Source of the DNA: Frondihabitans australicus
Lineage (GTDB): Bacteria; Actinomycetota; Actinomycetes; Actinomycetales; Microbacteriaceae
NCBI RefSeq assembly: GCF_003634555.1
Contig: NZ_RBKS01000001.1
Coordinates: 3,844,001 to 3,908,000 of the forward strand
Direction of reading: 5' to 3'
DNA length: 64,000 nt
The notes under the pieces were generated by a model, which was not told the DNA's origin, did not search any database, and was given only the letters and a program-made list of their open reading frames with translations. This document shows, in pieces, positions 1-9,024 of this stretch; position 1 is the stretch's first letter, and the number at the start of each line of letters is the position of its first letter. Position numbers and translations under genes: made by a program.

Positions 1-1931
1 CCTGGGCGGGCAACCCGTCGGACGACCCTGCCTGGCGCGAGGTCTACCTCGACCGCATCGAGCGCACCGTCGAGCGAGACAAGAACCACGCCAGCATCGT
101 CATCTGGTCGCTCGGCAACGAAGCCGGCACCGGGCGCAACCTCGCCGCGATGGCGGCCTGGGTGCACGAGCGCGACACGTCGCGGCCGGTGCACTACGAG
201 GGCGACCATGCCGCCGCCTACACCGACATCTACTCGCGGATGTACCCGTCGATCGTCGAGACCGAGGCGTTCGCGACCGACGGCACCTCGCTCTTCGAGG
301 GCGCGACAGCCGCTGAGTCGGCCCGCATCCGGACGATGCCGGTGCTGCTGTGCGAGTACATCCACGCCATGGGCAACGGGCCCGGCGCGATCGACCAGTA
401 CGAGGAGCTCTTCGACGCCTACCCGCGGCTGATGGGCGGGTTCGTCTGGGAGTGGCGCGACCACGGGATCCGCACGCGCGACGCTTCGGGCCGGGAGTTC
501 TTCGGCTACGGCGGCGACTTCGGCGAGACCGTGCACGACGGCAACTTCGTCATGGACGGCATGCTCTTCTCGGACGACACGCCGTCGCCGGGGCTGCACG
601 AGTACGCCGCCGTGGTGGCGCCGTTCCGGTTCGGCTTCGACGACAGCGTCGTCGCGATCAGCAACGTGCGGCACTCGGCCACGACGAGCGATGTCGACTT
701 CGTGTGGCGCGTCGAGGTCGACGGCGTCGTTTCGGCCTCGGGGTCGCTCGACGTCGTCGACGCTGGCGACATCGCCAGCTGGGGGACCGACCGCGTCATC
801 GCGGCCGGAGAGACGCTGATGGTCTCGCTGCCGGAGGAGGCCCTCGAGGCACCGGAGGGGGCCGCGGGCCGTGAGGCCTGGCTCACGGTCGAGGCGGTGC
901 TGCGCGACGACACGGCGTGGGCGCAGGCCGGGCACGTGGTCGGGCGCGGACAGCGCCGGCTCGCGGCTGCCTCCGGAACGCAGGCCGGGCCGGCACGCCC
1001 GGGCGGGCGCCTCGGCTCCTGGGGCCCGTGGCGCGGTGGCGGCGCGGACGTGTCTGCGACGCTCGACCTCGGCCCGGCGGCCTTCGACCACGGGCGGCTC
1101 GTCGAGCTCGCAGGGGCGCCGGTCGCCGGCCCGTCGCTCGCGCTGTTCCGGGCGCCGACCGACAACGACGCGCTGCACTCCGCCGGCCTCTACGACCCGC
1201 AGGGTCCGGAGGTGAACCTCGGCCTCGGCGTGCCCGGCCCGTCGCTCGCCGAGATCTGGCGGGCGGCCCGGCTCGACCTGCTCGCCCCGCGGACGCTCGA
1301 CGTCGAGGCGTCCGCCGACGGAACGGGCCTCCTCGTGCGCGAGCGCTGGGCGGCGCCGTCGTCACGCCTCTCGTGGACGACCGAGACTCGCTGGCGGATC
1401 GCCGACGGAGAGCTCACGCTCGCGGTGGCGATCCTGCCCTCGCGCGGGTGGAACCTGATCCTGCCGCGCATCGGCGTCCGCTTCGACCTGCCGACCGCGG
1501 TCGACGGTGCCTCGTGGTTCGGCACCGGGCCGCACGAGTCGTACCCCGACAGCCGCCACGCGGCCTACGTCGGGCGCTTCGAGGCCTCGATCGACGAGCT
1601 CGCCGCGCCGTACGCCCGGCCGCAGGAGACCGGTCACCGCAGCGACGTCCGCTCGCTCGACCTCTCGCGCGGCGGCACTCCGTGGCTGTCGCTCGACGCG
1701 GTGGCCGACGAGCGCGGACGCCTGCCCGGGTTCACGCTGTCGCGGTGGACGGCGCAGGAGCTGGCGAGCGCCGCCCACCCGAGCGACCTCCCCGATCCTG
1801 CCCACTCGTACCTCTACCTCGACGCCGCGCAGAACGGCCTCGGGTCTCGGGCGTGCGGCGTCGACGTCTGGCCGGAGTTCGCGCTGCGGCCCGAGGCCCG
1901 CACCCTGCGCGTCACGCTCGCCGCCCTCTAG
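1..1931 (+). CDS. lacZ: Beta-galactosidase, GH2 family (5' end cut off by window)
   Basis: Hydrolyses beta-galactosides in the cytoplasm. The reading frame is open from base 3, so the start lies upstream of the window. Near the left edge is SLGNE, with the acid/base Glu at 120-122. Further on, CEYIHAMGNGPG carries the nucleophile Glu at 354-356. Both are hallmarks of glycoside hydrolase family 2 LacZ. The C-terminal half has the beta-sandwich 'small chain' region with the GTGPHESYPD motif. About 640 residues are visible, against roughly 1000 for a full LacZ, so the N-terminal sugar-binding and part of the TIM barrel are missing. It ends in TAG just before an inverted-repeat element. An evolved GH2 enzyme with a related substrate is the main alternative. 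Confidence 0.93.
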   Translation, partial: WAGNPSDDPAWREVYLDRIERTVERDKNHASIVIWSLGNEAGTGRNLAAMAAWVHERDTSRPVHYEGDHAAAYTDIYSRMYPSIVETEAFATDGTSLFEGATAAESARIRTMPVLLCEYIHAMGNGPGAIDQYEELFDAYPRLMGGFVWEWRDHGIRTRDASGREFFGYGGDFGETVHDGNFVMDGMLFSDDTPSPGLHEYAAVVAPFRFGFDDSVVAISNVRHSATTSDVDFVWRVEVDGVVSASGSLDVVDAGDIASWGTDRVIAAGETLMVSLPEEALEAPEGAAGREAWLTVEAVLRDDTAWAQAGHVVGRGQRRLAAASGTQAGPARPGGRLGSWGPWRGGGADVSATLDLGPAAFDHGRLVELAGAPVAGPSLALFRAPTDNDALHSAGLYDPQGPEVNLGLGVPGPSLAEIWRAARLDLLAPRTLDVEASADGTGLLVRERWAAPSSRLSWTTETRWRIADGELTLAVAILPSRGWNLILPRIGVRFDLPTAVDGASWFGTGPHESYPDSRHAAYVGRFEASIDELAAPYARPQETGHRSDVRSLDLSRGGTPWLSLDAVADERGRLPGFTLSRWTAQELASAAHPSDLPDPAHSYLYLDAAQNGLGSRACGVDVWPEFALRPEARTLRVTLAAL

Positions 1932-1944
1932 CCCGGCCCGCCTC

Positions 1945-2034
1945 TGCCGCATTTCGCGACCGAATCCGACGCCTGACCCCACCTGTGACTGCAGGCAAGC
2001 GGCGGCGGCAGTGAAACGGTCGCGAAATGCGGCA
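1945..2034. repeat. 90-nt inverted-repeat element, family B, copy 1
   Basis: The left arm TGCCGCATTTCGCGACCG (1945-1962) pairs perfectly with 2017-2034 across a 54-nt centre. A second element of the same 90-nt length and the same terminal arms lies at 15410-15499. Their central sequences are partly alike near the left arm (both read CGCGAC-GAATC). It sits between the LacZ stop and the end of the minus-strand GntR gene, so it could act as a shared transcription stop. No U-tract is present. Confidence 0.8.
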
Positions 2035-2049
2035 GGAGGAGCGGCGGCG

Positions 2050-2718
2050 CTACGAGACGGCGCGCGACTTCACGTTCGTGACGTGCGTCGTCATCGCCCG
2101 CTCGGCGGCGGCGGCGTCGCCGGCGCGCAGTGCCGACAGGATCGCCCGGTGCTCCGAGATCGCCGACTCGGCGTCGCTCACTCCGAGCCCGCCGAACAGC
2201 CGGAACCGCTGCGCCTGCCCGCCGAGCGACTCGAACGCCCGGTAGAGGAACACGTTGTCGGCCTGCCGCGCGATGAGGTCGTGGAACCGCTCGTCGGCCT
2301 CCCAGTAGGCGTGGTAGTCGGCGAACGACGGCCCCGTGGGCGACGACGCGAGCTGCTCGATCGACGCGCCGAGGGCGTCGAGAAAGGCTGCGTCGACGTG
2401 CGAGGCCGCGAGTCGCGCGTTCACCGGCTCGAGCGCGGCCCGGGCGTCGAGCAGGTCGCCGAGCTCCTTGGGGCTCAGGATCGGCGCGACACGGTACCCG
2501 CGAAGCGCCTCCCGCACCACGAGCCCCGTCGCCTCGAGCCGCGCGAGTGCCTCACGGATCGGGGTCTGCGACACGTCGAGCTCGCGCGAGAGCGCGTCGA
2601 TGTTGAGCGATGCGCCAGGATCGAGCGTGTTGTCGAACAGCCGCGCCATGAGCTCGTCGTAGACGCCGTCGGCGAGCGACTGTCGGCGGGGGATCCGAGC
2701 CGGGCGGGGGTCTGCCAT
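2050..2718 (-). CDS. GntR-family regulator, FCD subfamily
   Basis: A 222-residue DNA-binding regulator. Residues about 10-75 form the winged helix; the recognition helix is in SQTPIREALARLEATGLV. The remainder is an all-helical FCD effector domain, with Asp and His residues (for example in ERFHDLIA) of the kind that bind a metal and an organic acid in this family. The start was placed at MADPRPAR (codon at 2716-2718), because upstream in-frame sequence would run into the divergent promoter. It is transcribed away from the GntP permease gene at 2878, and a near-palindrome overlaps that gene's -10 box. This arrangement suggests it represses the permease and, through a matching site at 10063, the catabolic operon. 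The effector is unknown; a sugar acid is likely from the neighbours. Confidence 0.9.
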   Translation of the reverse strand: MADPRPARIPRRQSLADGVYDELMARLFDNTLDPGASLNIDALSRELDVSQTPIREALARLEATGLVVREALRGYRVAPILSPKELGDLLDARAALEPVNARLAASHVDAAFLDALGASIEQLASSPTGPSFADYHAYWEADERFHDLIARQADNVFLYRAFESLGGQAQRFRLFGGLGVSDAESAISEHRAILSALRAGDAAAAERAMTTHVTNVKSRAVS

Positions 2719-2766
2719 GCGATCAGTGTGGCACGAGGCTGGGGCGGCAAAGCCCCGCCACGCGAT

Positions 2767-2794
2767 TTGCCCTACATCATAGATCGTATAGGAT
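2767..2794 (+). promoter_or_regulatory. Promoter of the GntP gene with overlapping palindromic operator
   Basis: TTGCCC (2767-2772), a 16-nt spacer and TAGGAT (2789-2794) form a likely promoter. ATCGTATAGGAT at 2783-2794 is a near-palindrome (10 of 12 positions symmetric) covering the -10 box. The same core occurs at 10063-10074 in front of the minus-strand operon. A regulator bound here would block transcription; the adjacent GntR/FCD protein is the obvious candidate, by inference. Confidence 0.6.
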
Positions 2795-2877
2795 CGACGA
2801 ATCTGGGATCCGCCGCCGATGACGGAACCCGGTCGCTCCGCGCCGACGCGGACCGGCCTTCGAAGGAGAAACACGCC

Positions 2878-4221
2878 GTGCACTCAACACCGTTCGTGGT
2901 CATCAGCGGGGTCCTCGCGATCGTCCTGCTGGTCGTCCTGATCACCCGGGTCAAGCTCCACCCGTTCTTCGCCCTGCTCATCTCGTCGATCCTGCTCGGA
3001 ATCGTGAACGGACTCGGGGTCACCGACGCCGTCGGCGACTTCACGGACGGCTTCGGCTCGCAGCTCAGCGTCACCGGCGTGGTGATCGGGCTCGGCGCGA
3101 TGCTCGGCGGCATCCTCATCCGCACCGGCGGCGGCGACAAGATCGCCGACGTCATCATCGGCAAGCGGAAGCTCGTCTGGATGCCGATCTCGGTCGGCCT
3201 GGTCGCCCTCATCATCGGCCTGCCGAACCTCTTCGAGGTGACGTTCGTGCTCATGGTGCCGCTCGTCTTCTCGATCGCGAAGCGCCTCGGGGTGCCCGTG
3301 CTCACGGTCGGCGTGCCGATGACCGCCGGCCTCATGACGGCCCACGGCCTGCTCCCACCGGGCCCGGCGACCGTGCTCGCGGCCACCGCGTACAAGGCGT
3401 CCATCGGCGAGGTCACGCTCTACGGCGTCATCATCGCCGTGCCAGTGCTGCTCGTCGGCGCGTGGCTGTTCCCGCGCCTCATGCGGCGCTACCTCACCGT
3501 CGGCTCGGCCCTCGACATCTCCGGCGGCTCGGGCAGTGGCGACAAGAAGCTCGAGCCCACTCGCCAGGTCGGCCTCGCCCCCGCGCTCACCTCGGTGCTC
3601 ATCGCTCCGGTGCTCATGATCATCGGCACCCTCGGTCTCGACTCGGCGCCGAAGAACCAGCTCTTCCAGGCGATCGGCAACCCGGTGATCTCGCTGAGCC
3701 TCGCCGTTCTCTTCGGCTTCGTCTTCCTCGGCCGCGGCGCCGGCTTCTCCGCCGACGGGATCCTCAGCCTCGTCAAGACCAGCATCGTGCCGATCGTCGG
3801 CCTCCTGCTGATCATCGGTGCCGGCGGCGGCCTGAAGAACATGCTCACGGCGATCGGCTTGAGCGACATCGTGTCGGGGCTCGCGAAGGAGTGGTCGATC
3901 CCCGTCCTGCTCTTCGCCTGGATCGTGGCAGCGATCTTCCGCATCGCCCTCGGCTCCGGCACCGTCGCGGTGAGCGCGTCGAGCGGCATCGTGGCGGCGC
4001 TGCTCGCGGCGAACCCGGGCACCAACTCGGCGCTCCTCGTGCTCGCCACCTGCACCGGCGCGATGATCTTCTCGCACGTCTCCGATGGCGCGTTCTGGAT
4101 CTTCAAGGAGTACTTCGGCCTCACCGTGCCGCAGACCCTCCGCACCTGGAGCCTCCAGGTCACCGTGATGAGCGTCGTCGGCCTGATCGGCGTCCTCATC
4201 CTGGGGGCGACCGTCCACTAG
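2878..4221 (+). CDS. GntP-family gluconate/sugar-acid:H+ symporter
   Basis: A 447-residue integral membrane permease, normal length for the GntP family, which imports gluconate and other short sugar acids. Hydrophobic segments fill most of the chain. The family-like stretches GLMTAHGLLPPGPATVLAA and HVSDGAFWIFKEYFG are visible in the middle and C-terminal parts. The GTG start was chosen for the AAGGAG at 2863-2868, 9 nt upstream. It is divergent from the GntR/FCD regulator and ends just before a strong hairpin. PdxA-type, kinase and isomerase genes nearby suggest the substrate is a C4-C5 sugar acid or related compound rather than gluconate itself, since no gluconate kinase is present in the window. 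Confidence 0.92.
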   Translation: MHSTPFVVISGVLAIVLLVVLITRVKLHPFFALLISSILLGIVNGLGVTDAVGDFTDGFGSQLSVTGVVIGLGAMLGGILIRTGGGDKIADVIIGKRKLVWMPISVGLVALIIGLPNLFEVTFVLMVPLVFSIAKRLGVPVLTVGVPMTAGLMTAHGLLPPGPATVLAATAYKASIGEVTLYGVIIAVPVLLVGAWLFPRLMRRYLTVGSALDISGGSGSGDKKLEPTRQVGLAPALTSVLIAPVLMIIGTLGLDSAPKNQLFQAIGNPVISLSLAVLFGFVFLGRGAGFSADGILSLVKTSIVPIVGLLLIIGAGGGLKNMLTAIGLSDIVSGLAKEWSIPVLLFAWIVAAIFRIALGSGTVAVSASSGIVAALLAANPGTNSALLVLATCTGAMIFSHVSDGAFWIFKEYFGLTVPQTLRTWSLQVTVMSVVGLIGVLILGATVH

Positions 4222-4252
4222 CCCCCGGGCGCCCGCCGTCTCCTCCTCGAGA

Positions 4253-4307
4253 CCGAGAGAGCACCCCGCGATCCACCCCTCTCGGGGGATCGACGGGGTG
4301 CTCTCGG
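4253..4307 (+). terminator. Strong hairpin terminator after the GntP gene
   Basis: GAGAGCACCCCG (4257-4268) pairs with CGGGGTGCTCTC (4294-4305), continued inward by CGATCC/GGATCG. The U-tract is weak (GGTTGTCT follows). It separates the permease from the leaderless TetR gene at 4325. Confidence 0.75.
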
Positions 4308-4324
4308 TTGTCTACCCTCAGAGG

Positions 4325-4951
4325 ATGACCTCGCAGCCGACGGCCGGTGCCGTGCTCCCCGACGCCGCCGCAGCGCCCGACCGGACCTCCCCGATCGACC
4401 GGGCCGCGCGCAGCATCGCCATGAGTGCCGGGCTCACCGCCATCACGCTGCGCCGCATGGCGGCGACCTCCGGCCTGCCGCCCGCGACCGTCGCCTCGCA
4501 CGAGCCGTCGATGGGCGCCCTGGCCGGCCGCACGTTCTCCGACCTCGCGCACGAGGAGATCGACGACATGGCCGCCCGCCTGGTCGGCGCCGCGAGCCCG
4601 CTCGACGCGCTCAAGACGCTCGTGGAGTCGCTCCTGGGCCCGGCCCACGACCTCTCCAAGACGATCTGGGCCGACGCCTGGTCGACCGGCCGTCACAACG
4701 ACTTCGTCGCCACCGCCGCGCGCGAGGCGATGCTGGCCTGGCAGAGCCTGCTCGTCGAGATCCTGGTCGCAGGAGCCGAGGCGGGCCAGTTCTCGGTGAA
4801 CCGCCCCGACCTCGCCGCGCAGCAGTTCTTCGCCCTGATCGACTCGACGACGGCGTACGCGCTGGTCGGCTACCTCGACTCCGACGCGCGAAGCCTGCTG
4901 GTGACGCGCTCGCTCGAGGTCGCGCTGGGGCTGCCCGAGGGCACCTTCTAG
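4325..4951 (+). CDS. TetR-family transcriptional regulator
   Basis: A 208-residue regulator. Residues about 25-75 resemble a TetR helix-turn-helix (ITLRRMAATSGLPPATV), followed by a helical C-terminal domain of the BetI-like type ending near AYALVGYLDSDARSL. A longer start at 4298 lies inside the preceding terminator. ATG 4325 fits better because TACCCT (4313-4318) sits exactly 6 nt before it, the spacing of a leaderless mRNA. The gene is convergent with the TIM-like gene, and the two stops share CTAG at 4948-4951. It lies between the permease and the catabolic operon and could regulate either. The ligand is unknown. Confidence 0.87.
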   Translation: MTSQPTAGAVLPDAAAAPDRTSPIDRAARSIAMSAGLTAITLRRMAATSGLPPATVASHEPSMGALAGRTFSDLAHEEIDDMAARLVGAASPLDALKTLVESLLGPAHDLSKTIWADAWSTGRHNDFVATAAREAMLAWQSLLVEILVAGAEAGQFSVNRPDLAAQQFFALIDSTTAYALVGYLDSDARSLLVTRSLEVALGLPEGTF

Positions 4952-5724
4952 AGCGCTGCCGCCTCGTCGAGCACCGTCGCGACGTTCGCGGGGTCGTGCG
5001 CGAACCGGCCGAGGAAGAGGCCGTCGACGGCCGGGCGGAGCTCGCCGAGCAGCCCGGGGCCGGCGCTGCCGCCGTAGATGATCGGGGCGCCCGCCAGGGC
5101 CTCCGGGAGGCCGGAGCGGATTCCGGCCACGACCTCGCGCACGTACGACGGGTCAGCGGGCGCAGGGGCGCCGATGGCCCAGATCGGCTCGTACGCGAAG
5201 ACGACGCGGCCGGATCCTGCGTCCGCGACCTGTGCGAGACAGGCGGCGACGGCCTCGTCGACGGTGCTGCGAGCGGACTCGCCGATGCAGAGGAGCGTCG
5301 CGAGGCCCGCGGCGGACGCCTGGGCGATCTTCGCGCGGATCACGGCCGAGGTCTCGCCGCGCTCGGCCCGCCGCTCGGCGTGCCCGATCTCGACGAGCCG
5401 CACGCCCATGTCGGCCAGAAGGCTCGCCGGGGTGTCACCGGTGGTGGGGCCAGCAGGATCGGGCGACACGTCCTGTGCGGCCACGACCACCGCCGTGCCC
5501 GAGGCCAGTCGCACGGCCGATTCGAGCAGCGGGGCCGAAGGCGCCACGAACAGACGCACGCGGCCGTCGACGACCGCCGGGTGACGGCGGGCGACGTCGG
5601 TGACGGCCTGCAGCCAGTCGAGCGAGGCGCGGTAGCCAAGGTACGCCTTCGTGGAGATGCCGATGATGACGGGACGGGCGGTGCCAGAGGCACCGCCCGT
5701 CGTCGTGCGAGGGGAGTCGCTCAC
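4948..5724 (-). CDS. Triose-phosphate-isomerase-like protein (tetrulose-phosphate isomerase candidate)
   Basis: A 258-residue TIM-barrel protein. It keeps the catalytic His loop as IGHAERR (IGHSERR in glycolytic enzymes), the catalytic Glu in AYEPIWAIG and the phosphate-binding YGGSAGPG. The N-terminal catalytic lysine region is GISTKAYLGY rather than NWKMN, as seen in non-glycolytic TIM paralogues. EryH and LerI, which interconvert erythrulose phosphates, are such paralogues. The GTG start overlaps the PdxA stop in GTGA, so it is the last gene of a translationally coupled operon. With RpiB-like and DAK-like partners the inferred role is isomerising a tetrulose phosphate or recycling DHAP. 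A plain glycolytic TpiA is less likely, given its place and the variant motif. Confidence 0.85.
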   Translation of the reverse strand: MSDSPRTTTGGASGTARPVIIGISTKAYLGYRASLDWLQAVTDVARRHPAVVDGRVRLFVAPSAPLLESAVRLASGTAVVVAAQDVSPDPAGPTTGDTPASLLADMGVRLVEIGHAERRAERGETSAVIRAKIAQASAAGLATLLCIGESARSTVDEAVAACLAQVADAGSGRVVFAYEPIWAIGAPAPADPSYVREVVAGIRSGLPEALAGAPIIYGGSAGPGLLGELRPAVDGLFLGRFAHDPANVATVLDEAAAL

Positions 5725-6728
5725 GCCGAGACGGCGCGGGCGGCCCGGCGACCGGCGACCGCGATCGCGATGTCGAGCGCGTTCTGGCTCGACGTGACGC
5801 TGGCGAGGCCCTCGCCCGCGATGTCGAACGCCGTGCCGTGGGCGGGCGTCGCGATGACGACCGGAAGGCCGCCCTGGACGGTCACGCCGCCGTCGAAGCC
5901 CATGAGCTTGATCGCGATCTGGCCCTGGTCGTGGTACATCGTGACGATGCCGTCGTACTTCTCCTTCGATCCGATGAAGATCGTGTCGGAGGGGTAGGTG
6001 CCGTCGGCGTCGATGCCCGAGGCGACAGCGTCGTCGATGCCGGGCTTGATGACGTCGATCTCCTCGCGGCCGAAGATCCCGTTCTCGCCGTTGTGCGGGT
6101 TGAGCGCGCAGACGCCCAGGCGCGGCTTCTCGACACCCGAGTCGTGCAGGAGGTCGTTGAGCAGGCGGATCGCGTCGGTGACGCCCTTGCGCGTGATGCG
6201 GTCGGCGACGTCGCGGATGCCGATGTGGCTCGTGACGCGGGCCGTCCACATGCCCGGGATGATGTTGATCTCGCTGGTCACGCCGTCGTAGTGCAGCTCT
6301 TTCGCGAACCAGCGCAGCTCGTCCTCCTCGTGCATGCCGCCGAGGTGAAGGCTGGTCTTGTTGAGCGGCGTGAAGACGAGGGCGCCGATCTCGCCGGCGT
6401 TCGCCATCGCGATGCCGCGGCGCAGCTGGTGCAGGGCGCGCTCGCCGGCCTCCTTTGAGACCTGCTTCTCGGGGATCACGACGTCGCCGCGCGAGTCGTC
6501 GTCGAGCAGCGTGGCGAAGCCCGGCTTCGGCTCGTCCGACAGAGGAATCGTCACGCCGATGACCGCGGCGGCCGCGTCGAGCTCGGAGCGGTCGGCGAGG
6601 ATGTAGATCTCGGCGGCCTCGAGGTTCGCAGGGTTCGACAGGAGCCGCGCGGCCAGCTCCGGGCCGACGCCGGCGGGGTCGCCGAGTGTGAGGGCGATCT
6701 TCGGGCGGACGGTGGTGGCGTCGCTCAT
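5721..6728 (-). CDS. pdxA2: PdxA-family 4-phospho-hydroxyacid dehydrogenase (PdxA2-like)
   Basis: A 335-residue NAD-dependent dehydrogenase that oxidises and decarboxylates a 4-phosphorylated hydroxy acid. Family landmarks are [12 protein letters not shown] near the N-terminus, a metal-binding His in the [11 protein letters not shown] region, the [11 protein letters not shown] motif, and [11 protein letters not shown] near the C-terminus. PdxA proper makes an intermediate of vitamin B6. The PdxA2 group acts on phosphorylated threonate or erythronate and yields DHAP. Here the gene overlaps RpiB-like and TIM-like genes by 4 bp on each side, which argues for the catabolic PdxA2 role. No DUF1537 kinase, the usual partner of PdxA2, is in the window; the DAK-type kinase may replace it. 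Substrate remains an inference. Confidence 0.88.
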   Translation of the reverse strand: MSDATTVRPKIALTLGDPAGVGPELAARLLSNPANLEAAEIYILADRSELDAAAAVIGVTIPLSDEPKPGFATLLDDDSRGDVVIPEKQVSKEAGERALHQLRRGIAMANAGEIGALVFTPLNKTSLHLGGMHEEDELRWFAKELHYDGVTSEINIIPGMWTARVTSHIGIRDVADRITRKGVTDAIRLLNDLLHDSGVEKPRLGVCALNPHNGENGIFGREEIDVIKPGIDDAVASGIDADGTYPSDTIFIGSKEKYDGIVTMYHDQGQIAIKLMGFDGGVTVQGGLPVVIATPAHGTAFDIAGEGLASVTSSQNALDIAIAVAGRRAARAVSA

Positions 6729-7264
6729 GCGGAGACCTCCTCGGTGACGGCGGTGGCGCTCGTGGCGGGCACGGCGGCGTCGATGGTGCCCTCGACCGCC
6801 GGGCCGGATCCATCGTACGAGCAGATGGCGGCGACCTTCTCGGCCGAGGCGCTGGTCGGGTCGAAGCGGAGGTCGAGCCACTGGCGGGTCAGCTCGCGGA
6901 CGAGCTCGATGCCGGCCACGCGCTGGCCGAAGCAGAGCACCTGGGCGTCGTTCGAGAGCACGGACCGCTGCACCGAGTAGATGTCGTGCGCCGTGACGGC
7001 GCGGATGCCGGGCACCTTGTTCGCCGAGATGGCGACGCCGAGGCCGGTGCCGCAGACGAGCAAAGCGCGGTCGGCCTTGCCCTCGGCGACCATGCGCGCG
7101 GCCTCGACGGCGACGTGCGGGTAGGCGGTGTGGCCGTCCGAGTCGACGCCGACGTCGAAGACCTCGGCGACGCGGGGGTCGTTCTCGAGGTCGTTCTTGA
7201 GGATGGTCTTGTAGTCGTAGCCGGCGTCGTCCGAGCCGACGACGATGCGCCAGGTGTCTGCCAT
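6725..7264 (-). CDS. RpiB/LacAB-family sugar-phosphate isomerase
   Basis: A 179-residue aldose-ketose isomerase of the RpiB fold. GSDDAGY at the N-terminus and [19 protein letters not shown] in the middle hold the conserved active-site Cys and anion-binding loop. It is about 30 residues longer than typical RpiB, with an Ala/Thr/Val-rich tail. AAGGAG lies 8 nt before the ATG and overlaps the stop of the kinase gene upstream. Members of this family called DerI or EryI convert D-erythrulose 4-phosphate to erythrose 4-phosphate. With the TIM-like neighbour that is the favoured role. Ribose-5-phosphate isomerase activity is the alternative. Confidence 0.88.
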   Translation of the reverse strand: MADTWRIVVGSDDAGYDYKTILKNDLENDPRVAEVFDVGVDSDGHTAYPHVAVEAARMVAEGKADRALLVCGTGLGVAISANKVPGIRAVTAHDIYSVQRSVLSNDAQVLCFGQRVAGIELVRELTRQWLDLRFDPTSASAEKVAAICSYDGSGPAVEGTIDAAVPATSATAVTEEVSA

Positions 7265-7275
7265 GGTGGTGCTCC

Positions 7276-9024
7276 TTACTGGTGAGCGGGGGTTGCGGTG
7301 AGTGCGGGGAGGCCGTCGGCGATGACGCCGGCGACGCGCGAGAGCGAGACGGCGCCCGCGTCGGGGTGGCCGAGGCTCTTCTCGGCGAGCGGGCGTGCCC
7401 GGCCGCGCAGCGGGCGGAGCTGTGCGGTGGCTGCGGCGGCGTCGGCCGACGCGGCCGCGGCGCGCGACCAGGCGTCGACGACGTCGTCGCCCGCGTCGGC
7501 CGCAGCCTCGAGCGAGAGCACGAGCGGCGCGAACGCGTCGACGAGCGTCTTGTCGCCGACCTCCGCCTTGCCGAGTCGCTGGATCGCGTCGAGCGCGGCG
7601 CGGGCCGCGCGGGCCGAGGCTCCGGTGATCGCAGGATCCGACTCGTCGGCGAGCGACGCGCCCACGGCCGTGAGAGCCACTCCCCAGAGCGCCCCGGAGG
7701 TGCCGCCTGCGTTCTCCGCCCAGCCCTCGCCCGCGTCGGCGAGCAGGGCACCGAGACCCGAGCCGCGCTCAGCCGAGTCGTGGGCCGCGGCGACGGCGGC
7801 GGTGATGCCGCGCGCCATGCCGATGCCGTGGTCGCCGTCGCCGGCGATCGCGTCGATGCGGCCGAACTCCTTTTCGGCGGCGAGGATCATGTCGCGGGTC
7901 CGGCCGAGGAGTGCGACCGCGGCGGGGACTGCCGCCGAGTGGCGGGTGTCGACGTGCGCCTCGGGGCTCGCGGGCGACGCGGCGTGCGTGGCGGGGTCGG
8001 CCACCTGCTCCTGCGCCCCGATGCCAGCGCCGAGCCCGCCCGTTCGGAACGCCGGCGAGAACGCCGGTGCGCCCCACAGCTCGAGCAGGTCGTCGTCGAG
8101 CCAGGCGAGCGTCAGCGAGACGCCCGACATGTCGAGGCTCGTGACGAGCTCTCCGACCTCGGGCAGCACGACCTCGACACCCGCGGCGGCGAGGCGCTCC
8201 GCGACGAGGCCGTAGACGACGAACAGCTCTTCGTACTTGAAGGTGCCGAGCCCGTTGAGAAGGGCGACGCAGCGCGCAGGAGCCGAGGCGGGCCGCTCCG
8301 CGAGCAGCCGGTCGGCCAGCAGGGCGGCCAGCTCGTCGGCCGTGGGCAGCGCCTGCTCGGAGATTCCGGGCTCGCCGTGGATGCCGAGGCCGACCGACAT
8401 GAGCCCCGCGGGCACGTCGAAGAGCGGCTCGGCGGCACCCGGGAGGGTGCAGCCGCTGAACGCCACCCCGAACGAGAACGTCGCGGCGTTGGCGCGGCGG
8501 CCGTACTCCTCGACGGCATCGAGGTCGTCGCCGCGCTCGGCGGAGGCACCGAGCACCTTGAAGACGACGAGGTCGCCCGCGACTCCGCGACGCTTGGCCG
8601 CTTCGGAGGCGTCGGCGCTTGCCACGTCGTCGGTGACCTCGATCACGCGGACGTCGATGCCCTCGCCGCGGAGGCGCTCGGCGGCCTGCCCGAAGTTGAG
8701 GACGTCGCCGGCGTAGTTGCCGAAGGCGAGCACGACGCCGCCGCCGACCTCGGTGGCGCGTGCGACGCGGCGGATCTGGCCGGCCGAGGGCGAGGCGAAG
8801 ATGTTGCCGTAGGCGGCGCCGGTCGCGAGACCCGGGCCGACGAGCCCGGCGAACGCGGGGTAGTGGCCCGAGCCGCCGCCGGTGACGACCGCGACCTGGC
8901 CGGCCGGAAGGGCGTCGCGGCGGGCGACGCCGCCGTCGACGGCGCGGACGGACGGGTTCGCGGCGAGGAAGCCGGTGAGGGCGCGGGCGGCGAAGGTGGT
9001 GGAGTCGTGGTCGAGGGTGGTCAC
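7276..9024 (-). CDS. Dihydroxyacetone-kinase-family protein (DhaK-DhaL fusion)
   Basis: A 582-residue ATP-dependent kinase. The N-terminal DhaK half has [12 protein letters not shown] and the substrate-binding His in GLGIHGEPG. The C-terminal DhaL half has the ADP/Mg-binding GDGDHGIGM and GGTSGALWG. This single-chain form uses ATP instead of a phosphotransferase system. Known members phosphorylate dihydroxyacetone or the four-carbon ketose erythrulose (DerK, LerK). The GTG start overlaps the preceding isomerase stop as GTGA. An Ala-rich linker (residues about 330-365) joins the two halves. It probably supplies the phosphorylated substrate for the downstream PdxA/RpiB/TIM set; dihydroxyacetone itself cannot be excluded. 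Confidence 0.9.
   Translation of the reverse strand: MTTLDHDSTTFAARALTGFLAANPSVRAVDGGVARRDALPAGQVAVVTGGGSGHYPAFAGLVGPGLATGAAYGNIFASPSAGQIRRVARATEVGGGVVLAFGNYAGDVLNFGQAAERLRGEGIDVRVIEVTDDVASADASEAAKRRGVAGDLVVFKVLGASAERGDDLDAVEEYGRRANAATFSFGVAFSGCTLPGAAEPLFDVPAGLMSVGLGIHGEPGISEQALPTADELAALLADRLLAERPASAPARCVALLNGLGTFKYEELFVVYGLVAERLAAAGVEVVLPEVGELVTSLDMSGVSLTLAWLDDDLLELWGAPAFSPAFRTGGLGAGIGAQEQVADPATHAASPASPEAHVDTRHSAAVPAAVALLGRTRDMILAAEKEFGRIDAIAGDGDHGIGMARGITAAVAAAHDSAERGSGLGALLADAGEGWAENAGGTSGALWGVALTAVGASLADESDPAITGASARAARAALDAIQRLGKAEVGDKTLVDAFAPLVLSLEAAADAGDDVVDAWSRAAAASADAAAATAQLRPLRGRARPLAEKSLGHPDAGAVSLSRVAGVIADGLPALTATPAHQ

Noticed and set aside
4298-4324. Upstream start for the TetR gene
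   Set aside because: It lies inside the terminator of the permease gene; the -10 box favours ATG 4325.
4948-5724. Glycolytic triose-phosphate isomerase
   Set aside because: The lysine region departs from NWKMN and the gene is coupled to a catabolic operon; a housekeeping tpiA is expected elsewhere.
5721-6728. Vitamin B6 pathway PdxA
   Set aside because: No other pdx gene is near and the neighbours are sugar-phosphate enzymes. Catabolic PdxA2 fits better, though not proved.
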